Assembly (NCBI RefSeq): GCF_039540195.1
Contig: NZ_BAABEO010000017.1
Location: 1-64,000, forward strand
Direction: 5' to 3'
DNA: 64,000 nucleotides
DNA from: Zafaria ginkgonis
GTDB taxonomy: Bacteria; Actinomycetota; Actinomycetes; Actinomycetales; Micrococcaceae
The notes under the pieces are model-generated. The model saw only the letters and a list, made by a program, of their open reading frames with translations, searched no databases and was not told where the DNA came from. Each line of letters opens with the position of its first letter. Positions within the stretch are counted from its first letter, which is position 1. Of the stretch, positions 59,248 to 64,000 are shown piece by piece. Made by a program: the position numbers and the translations under genes.

Positions 59248-60060
59248 ATGAGTGAGTCCGTTTAGGTTCAGTGGTCGTAGGCAGTCAGTGACCTTTTCCG
59301 CGTGGCATTGATGAGCCGGTTGTGCCAGATCCCGGCGGCCAGGGCGAAGAGCCGGGCCGCAACCCGGGCATAGACCCCGGCCAGGGTCCGCCCGCCGTGC
59401 TGCTCGAGGGTCAGCAGGCCCTTGAGCGTGTCGAAGACGAACTCGATCCACTGGCGGACCTTGCCCGGGCTGCCGAAGCGAAGGGGTTCGTCCCTGCGGT
59501 CCGGGCGTAGCAGCACGGCGCCGAGCCCGGCGATGAAGGCCTCGAAGCCCTTGTCGGCGAAGCCCTTGTCGCCGAGGATCACCTGCCCGGCCAGGGCCGA
59601 GCGCCTGACCGTCTCCCGGGAAGCCTCGCACGGGACCGGGGTCGAGTCGATCAGGCGCAGGTCCCCGTCCCAGGAGGCCGCGTCCCGGGCCAGGGCCGTA
59701 ATGGCCGCGGCGACCAGTCCGGCCTGACGCCGCAGCCGCTTGCCGTACCCGGGCTGGCAGGACAGGTGCGGGAACATGCCGGCCAGATGGGCCTGCGCGT
59801 ACCGGATTCACCGGCGTTCGGAGGCGATGCCCAACAGGTGCTGCGCCGCGGCCAGGCACAGCAGTTCGGCATCGGACAGGACCGGTTTCCGGCCCGGCAC
59901 GTGGTCCCGCGACCAACCCAGACCGGGCAGGACACAGTCATCCAGGTGGACATAGAGTGTGATCAGGAGGGTGTTCAGTTCGTTGCTCACACATCGGGCT
60001 AAGCACCCTTCGCCTGTGCCCGGCAGGGACGCTGCGCCCCACCTATTAGGACTCACTCAT
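59248..60060. mobile_element. IS982-family insertion sequence, deleted (813 bp)
   Basis: Terminal inverted repeats begin ATGAGTGAGTCC at 59248-59259 and the reverse complement at 60049-60060; the match continues imperfectly further in (…TTAGG versus …ATAGG). CTAG is found on both sides (59244-59247 and 60061-60064), the likely target duplication. A complete element of this family is about 1 kb; this one is shorter because the transposase gene has an internal deletion. It lies directly after the gbcB stop. Confidence 0.8.
59268..59990 (-). pseudogene. IS982-family transposase, with nonsense codon and internal deletion
   Basis: The frame from GTG at 59990 begins SNELNTLLITLYVHLDDCVL, LSDAELLCLAAAQHLLGIAS and is stopped by TGA at 59810-59808, where relatives have tryptophan in ERRWIR; the frame then goes on IRYAQAHLAGMFPHLS. 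The catalytic first Asp is in LIDSTPVPCEASRETVRRS. After SALAG the sequence jumps to QVILGDKGFADKGFE, missing about 60-70 residues that include the second acidic residue. The end matches the family (LEQHGGRTLAGVYARVAARL, AAGIWHNRL). The transposase cannot be active, though the ends could be used in trans. Confidence 0.85.
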
Positions 60061-60260
60061 CTAGTTGGAAGAACTTCCAACTGTGAGATTTCAGCCAACT
60101 TGGCAATTTCCAACCTAGTTGTCCCTTGAATTTGCGCGGATCTGTAGCAGCAACCATGCGGCGGGATTGCCAAACTAGTTGGCAACTTTTCCGAAGCCTC
60201 GTACCAAGCCAGCCGCCCGGAGCTGCCAACCGAGGCAAATCCTCCTCATTCAATTGGCAA
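60061..60260. repeat. cluster of short palindromes built on CCAA/TTGG
   Basis: Within 200 bp are AGTTGGAAG-AA-CTTCCAACT (60063-60082), GCCAA-C-TTGGC (60094-60104) and TTGCCAA-ACTAG-TTGGCAA (60167-60185), each perfect. The heptamer CTAGTTG recurs three times, and single TTGGCAA or TGCCAAC sites are found further along at about 60222-60262. Function is unknown: binding sites for a regulator or recombinase, or plasmid-like iterons, are possible. Confidence 0.6.
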
Positions 60261-60890
60261 CCGCAGTCATGAGCGCAGGAGCCTGCAGGGCCTGATACGC
60301 AGGTGTGGCACCACGATGGACCGGTTGGCCGGCGAACCAGCCGTGCCCCTGTCATCGGCCAATGCACTGATGAGGCGCCAGCTTGTAAGACGGCCCGAGG
60401 CCCCAGGTCCGCCCGAGGCTAGTGGCAACCCATAGCCGTATGAGCGTGCATGATGTTACTCGTCGTCACCAACGGTCTCGCGCACCTTCTGAGCCAGAGT
60501 CCTTCCATCCATAAGATGATGTCCAGCACGCGGAGCAATGAGAGATGAGACTTACCGGACGCTTCGCGGATAGCCTTCAAGCGGTCGGTCATCTCGGTGC
60601 CGGCGGCTCCCTGGAAGGCCTCAAACGACCGCGCGCCAAACCCAGTCATGCTGGCTTGGAACCGGTCTGGCCCAAGTAGTGGGCCATCACTGCTGCAGCG
60701 TAAGCACCGAGCAACCTGAACATAACCCTGGGACTCGACAAAGGCCTCCGTGCGTGCGAACTGCGCTCTGGAGACGCTTGCCCTCCACCCGAGGGTCTTC
60801 CTTATGCCACCAAGCCAAGCCGACCGTCACCGACATATTGTTGACAATACGGCTAAGCTGTTGCTAGGCCCGGAACCTGAGGAGTTCAGC
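60261..60890. other. intergenic stretch upstream of telA, no supported gene
   Basis: This is about 630 bp of lower-GC sequence without recognisable coding potential. A 76-codon frame on the minus strand (60419-60649) has no ribosome-binding site and no family resemblance. The promoter of telA is presumably in the last 100 bp, but no clear -35/-10 pair was identified. Confidence 0.5.
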
Positions 60891-62117
60891 ATGTCGAACC
60901 CGCTCGACCTCAGCAATACCCAGTACTCAGAGGTAGAGAATCCACTGGTGTTAGAGCCCCCGACGCCTGTGGATGAGGTAGCGGTTTATGGGCCGGAGAC
61001 GGTCGGCGGCATGATTCTGGTGGATGCTGACGCACAGCAGAAGCACGCTGAAACTGCCAGTCGCTTCCTTGATGACCTGCTGGCTACCCCGCTTCATAGC
61101 CCCGAGTTCCAGACCAAGTTGGCGCAGTTGACCCGGTTGGGCGAGGGGACGATGCAGCAGGCTAGCGTCGCGTCAAACCGCGTGCTGAAAAGGCCCGCAG
61201 CCGCTCTCGCAGCAACTGGCGCGGATCCTGCTTCGCGTACCGGCAAAACACTGGTGGAACTGCGGCAAATCGTGACGGACCTGGACCCGAAGCGACATGA
61301 TTTGACCGGGACGAAGCGCATCCTGCGGTTCCTTCCCGGGGGCAGCGCCATCCAGCGATACTTCATAAAGTATGAGTCCGCACAGGAGCAACTCAACGCC
61401 ATCACCAGGGCACTCAAGGGTGGGCAGGACGAATTGCGACAGGACAACGCCGCCATCCAGACGGAGCGCGACGCACTCTGGAAGGCGATGGGGCAGTTGG
61501 CGAACTATGCCGTTCTCGCGGGCCACCTCGGAGATGGGCTGGAGCAGCGCATCACAGAGCTTCGAAACCGGGGAAAAGCAGACGATGCTGCCACATTGGA
61601 GGCTGATGCTCTTTTCTATGTCCGCCAGCGGCACCAGGACCTTATGGTCCAAATGGCGGTCTCTACCCAAGGTTATCTGGCTCTTGATGTGGTCAAGAAG
61701 AACAACTCAGAGCTGATCAAAGGTGTGGACCGAGCGCTCGACACCACCTTGGCGGCGTTGAGGGCCGCGGTGATAGTGGCACAAGCGTTGGCCCAGCAGA
61801 AGATCGTCCTGGCGCAGATCGATGCCCTCAACTCGACCACTGCGGACATGATTGTCTCGACTTCAGAGCTACTCCGCTCCCAGGGCACCGCCATTCATCA
61901 GAACGCCGCCAAAGCCACTGTCGACCCCGCCAAGCTGCAACAGGCCTTCGATAACGTGTTCCAAGCCATGGACGAGGTTGACCGGTACAGGGTCGAAGCG
62001 GCCCGGTCAATGAAGCAGACGGTGCAGGTCCTTGAACTGCAAGTCAGCCGGGCCCGGCTTCAACTGGAGCGCAGTCACTCCTCCGACGCCGCCACCACAC
62101 ACCCCCCGAGGGGTTGA
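60891..62117 (+). CDS. telA: TelA/YaaN-family toxic anion resistance protein
   Basis: 408 aa from ATG at 60891 with GAGGAG seven bases ahead. The family was named for tellurite resistance in plasmid operons; it is a soluble, helical coiled-coil protein also tied to envelope stress. Typical stretches are GTKRILRFLPGGSAIQRYFI, KYESAQEQLNAITRALKGGQ and DELRQDNAAIQTERDALWKA, then NSTTADMIVSTSELLRSQGT and QQAFDNVFQAMDEVDRYR. The stop overlaps the start region of the following membrane protein, so both are made together, like the yaaN-xpaC pair in Bacillus. The region around it looks acquired. Confidence 0.88.
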   Translation: MSNPLDLSNTQYSEVENPLVLEPPTPVDEVAVYGPETVGGMILVDADAQQKHAETASRFLDDLLATPLHSPEFQTKLAQLTRLGEGTMQQASVASNRVLKRPAAALAATGADPASRTGKTLVELRQIVTDLDPKRHDLTGTKRILRFLPGGSAIQRYFIKYESAQEQLNAITRALKGGQDELRQDNAAIQTERDALWKAMGQLANYAVLAGHLGDGLEQRITELRNRGKADDAATLEADALFYVRQRHQDLMVQMAVSTQGYLALDVVKKNNSELIKGVDRALDTTLAALRAAVIVAQALAQQKIVLAQIDALNSTTADMIVSTSELLRSQGTAIHQNAAKATVDPAKLQQAFDNVFQAMDEVDRYRVEAARSMKQTVQVLELQVSRARLQLERSHSSDAATTHPPRG

Positions 62118-62119
62118 TG

Positions 62120-62989
62120 ATGTCACGACTCACTTTAGGTAACGTCGTCAAGGTAGCGCTGGCCGTCATATGTTGGCCTTTCATCGCCTTCTTGGTACTT
62201 GCAATCGGGATACGCAGGAAGAACAAGAAAGTGGTTCTCGAGGGTGCGCTTTACGCCGCTGCGTTCTCTGCTGCCTTGGCTGCCACAGGGAGCGGTGCGT
62301 TGCTCGCCTTGGCTGCCACAGGGAGCGGTGCGTTGCTCGCCTTGGCTGCCACAAGCGGTGCGTTGCTCGCCTTGGCGCCCCTTCTTGGTATCGGGTCTAT
62401 GGGCATATCTGCCCTGCGGTCCTACATGCTTCGTGATCTGTGGCTACACAAACGGGTTCGGGAACCGCGGCGTGGCGGCATGGCCCAGTCGAACGCGCCT
62501 GTACGCCGCGCCGCCGAACCGTCCCGGGCAGCAGCGCCGCTCGCCCCGTCGTCGAACGACCTGTCATCCGCACTGACATGGGTAACCTCGCACGCCAAGC
62601 AAAACAAGCACCGACTCCCCACGGAGGCGTACGTCACCATATTGGAGACGTGTCAGACCCTAGACGCCGTAATTGACGCGGAAAGGCGGCAACCATCGGC
62701 GGACGCCCGGTTTGAGTACGAGCTCGGAGCTATAGCAGCCGAGTACCTGCCAGCGGTTCTGCAAAAATATTTAGCCATCCCGCCTAGCATGGTGGACAAC
62801 CGGCAGCCAAACGGAAGAACGCCCAGCGAGGAACTGACCGAGCAGCTTCAGCTCCTCTCCGGACAAGCTGAGGCGTTGCACTCCGGCCGTCATGGCCATA
62901 CCTCAGCGGAGTTGACCACCATGGGCAACTTCCTAAGAGACCGGTTTGGGCACCACCAGCGAGGTGGATTCGACTTCGGCATTGAATAA
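62120..62989 (+). CDS. membrane protein paired with TelA, with tandem repeat in the hydrophobic part
   Basis: 289 aa from ATG at 62120 (GAGGGG six bases before); an ATG one codon earlier and TTG at 62114 are alternatives. The N-terminus VVKVALAVICWPFIAFLVLA is a membrane segment. After a basic loop (RRKNKK) comes a second hydrophobic region made of the repeated unit LALAATGSGAL, encoded by 33-bp tandem repeats. The last 180 residues are soluble and helical (SALTWVTSHAKQNKHRLPTE). In Bacillus the yaaN gene is paired with xpaC, and this protein may be its functional counterpart, although no XpaC signature can be confirmed. Confidence 0.68.
   Translation: MSRLTLGNVVKVALAVICWPFIAFLVLAIGIRRKNKKVVLEGALYAAAFSAALAATGSGALLALAATGSGALLALAATSGALLALAPLLGIGSMGISALRSYMLRDLWLHKRVREPRRGGMAQSNAPVRRAAEPSRAAAPLAPSSNDLSSALTWVTSHAKQNKHRLPTEAYVTILETCQTLDAVIDAERRQPSADARFEYELGAIAAEYLPAVLQKYLAIPPSMVDNRQPNGRTPSEELTEQLQLLSGQAEALHSGRHGHTSAELTTMGNFLRDRFGHHQRGGFDFGIE
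62275..62370 (+). repeat. 33-bp tandem repeat (2 full copies and one 30-bp copy)
   Basis: Units at 62275-62307 and 62308-62340 are identical; the third, 62341-62370, lacks three bases. They encode AATGSGALLAL-type residues inside the hydrophobic segment of the membrane protein. The units keep the reading frame, so copy-number change would alter helix length without a frameshift. Confidence 0.9.
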
Positions 62990-63011
62990 GTCCGGCTGTC
63001 ACTGTTGCTGA

Positions 63012-63078
63012 CAGGGCGGGTCCTGACCCGGTCGCCCTGAGGAACCTGAGTCTCCGGATTAGTCCGGGCGTCCCGGAC
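63012..63078 (+). terminator. hairpins downstream of the telA operon
   Basis: CAGGGCG (63012-63018) pairs with CGCCCTG (63033-63039), with an inner GGTC/GACC, 23 bp after the stop codon of the membrane protein. A second stem GTCCGGG/CCCGGAC spans 63062-63078. No T-run follows, so they are possible rather than certain terminators. Confidence 0.45.
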
Positions 63079-63193
63079 AGTACACCAGTGCAGCTTGGGT
63101 AACAGACAAGGGTGTCGATGAAACTTCCACCCAGGTCGACGGCGGAGTGGTTGTGGATGCAAGCGCCGCCCCACGCAACGGCTGGTCCCCTGA

Positions 63194-63607
63194 CTAACCG
63201 CGCAGCGCCGGGTCGCGGAGGATGCCTCAGTACTGGTCCGCGAGGAGACTGGTCGGTTGCGGTGGTGGACTTGGGCAGGCGCCCGGGCCAATGCCGTGCT
63301 GGTTTCTGCCCTGCTCGAAATAGCTCCCGAACTGCTCGACGAAACCCGCGCCTACAACAACTGGCAGATCGGGCTGCGGGGCGACGCGATGGCCGGGACG
63401 TTGGGCAGCGTCCTACAAGACGTCCGCGACGCGCTGCACGCCGATCCAGCCAGGTTCCTGCCCCACATCGATGCCCGCGCTCTGAAGGCCCTGAAGTTCT
63501 CAGAACTCCTGCCAGTGGACCTAGCCATCAGTACCATAGCGGAACGAACCGGCGATCCCCAGGGTGCCTCGACCACGCTCATCCGCCCTATTTCCTCAGT
63601 CCGGTAA
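63194..63607 (+). pseudogene. C-terminal remnant of a DEAD/DEAH-type helicase
   Basis: The frame is open from 63194 (after an in-frame TGA at 63191-63193) to the TAA at 63605-63607. It has no start codon near its beginning and reads ASVLVREETGRLRWWTWAGA, then RANAVLVSALLEIAPELLDE. The WWTWAGxRANAxL block occurs near the C-terminus of large bacterial DEAD/DEAH helicases in accessory and defence loci. The helicase core motifs are absent, so it is a remnant of a once longer gene. The identification depends on this single motif. Confidence 0.5.
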
Positions 63608-63728
63608 GCTCTGGCCAGATACTCCGAAAACAACGCGCAACAAAGCGACCTGAGATTCTATTTCAGCAAGGCGCCTAAGCGGAGCTAAGCACGCAATGGG
63701 ATATTAGCTTGAGCACAATCTGCCGCTC

Positions 63729-64000
63729 TCAGTCAGAATCGCTGCAGCCGGAAATCCGACTCGAGGGGCAAACACGAGGAATCACGAACTCATCGAAGGC
63801 ATCAACCACAATTTTGTTCGCAGGTAGCCCTTGGTGACCAAGCGCATCAACAATCGCATTATGAACACTCCACACAGCGAAATGCTCTCTATTCACGATC
63901 TTTGAGAGGACCTGGACCATCATTTGGCTGCCCAAGGCTGTCAGTAGCTCAAGTTCTTTTAGAGAGATGGTTAGGCATGGGATGCCAGGGTCCGGTAGCT
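63729..64000 (-). CDS. hypothetical protein, C-terminal part; start beyond right edge
   Basis: The minus-strand frame is open from the window edge to the TGA stop at 63731-63729, giving about 90 residues. It reads LPDPGIPCLTISLKELELLT then ALGSQMMVQVLSKIVNREHF and ends in the Ser/Cys-rich SSRISGCSDSD. Lower GC (about 50%) and the surrounding mobile DNA suggest acquired origin. No family was recognised. Confidence 0.5.
   Translation of the reverse strand, partial: LPDPGIPCLTISLKELELLTALGSQMMVQVLSKIVNREHFAVWSVHNAIVDALGHQGLPANKIVVDAFDEFVIPRVCPSSRISGCSDSD

Noticed and set aside
60419..60649. 76-codon minus-strand frame before telA
   Set aside because: No ribosome-binding site or similarity; left as unsupported.
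60750..60890. N-terminal extension of TelA by 47 codons
   Set aside because: The ATG at 60891 has a proper GAGGAG site and gives the normal length; the extension has no ribosome-binding site.
62275..62370. CRISPR array
   Set aside because: The repeats are directly adjacent without spacers and lie in a coding frame.

Overview
The window is high-GC DNA with the gene content and dense overlapping operons of a soil actinobacterium, most likely a member of the Micrococcaceae (Arthrobacter and relatives). This is inferred from Lsr2, SHOCT/DUF6325, TipA-type MerR, KdpDE and CYTH-CHAD genes and the many GTG/TTG starts. The placement rests on gene content only; there is no rRNA or tRNA in the window.

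Layout. (1) 1-2.6 kb, minus strand: the end of an aromatic or steroid-ring cleavage operon (extradiol dioxygenase, flavin monooxygenase, meta-cleavage hydrolase running off the edge), with a palindrome in front of it that resembles a KstR site. (2) 3.0-3.9 kb: lsr2 and a DUF1622 membrane protein. (3) 4.2-21.8 kb: an L-rhamnose regulon. It holds a secreted GH106-type alpha-L-rhamnosidase, the catabolic operon rhaI-rhaEW-rhaB-lutA-lutB-lutC, a LacI regulator, rhaM and the ABC importer rhaT-rhaP-rhaQ-rhaS. Copies of one operator, TGAAACGATTCA-like, lie before the rhamnosidase, in the rhaI/lacI gap and before rhaT. Rhamnose is released outside the cell, imported, isomerised, phosphorylated and split to DHAP and L-lactaldehyde; the lactaldehyde is oxidised to lactate by the aldolase fusion protein, and lactate to pyruvate by LutABC.

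(4) 22-27 kb: SHOCT and DUF6325 genes, a SulP permease, a lipoprotein metalloprotease, a 45-aa basic protein and an alanine-dehydrogenase-like enzyme. (5) 27.3-31.4 kb: a ribbon-helix-helix regulator, DUF4097 protein and DrrA/DrrB-type ABC exporter operon, divergent from a TipA-like MerR regulator; both promoters carry clear palindromes. (6) 31.4-33.7 kb: flavin reductase, old yellow enzyme and a VOC protein. (7) 33.9-40.6 kb: four glycosyltransferases, a DUF72 protein and a CYTH-CHAD protein, packed with overlapping ends. (8) 40.7-49.6 kb: a hydrolase, then a potassium module (TrkA, TrkH, an APC-superfamily permease and KdpE/KdpD) without kdpFABC. (9) 49.8-55.4 kb: SRPBCC protein, a 27-aa membrane peptide, WS/DGAT acyltransferase, an arsenic operon (arsR-aqp-arsC divergent from arsI), a LURP-one protein and a CMD-like protein.

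(10) 55.5-64 kb is accessory. It has remnants of an IS3 transposase and a Tn3-type resolvase, a Rieske oxygenase and reductase pair of GbcAB type, and an IS982-family element inserted exactly at the gbcB stop codon whose transposase carries a nonsense codon and an internal deletion. After that come a cluster of short CCAA/TTGG palindromes, a telA gene followed by a membrane protein containing a 33-bp tandem repeat, a helicase C-terminal remnant and a partial gene at the right edge.
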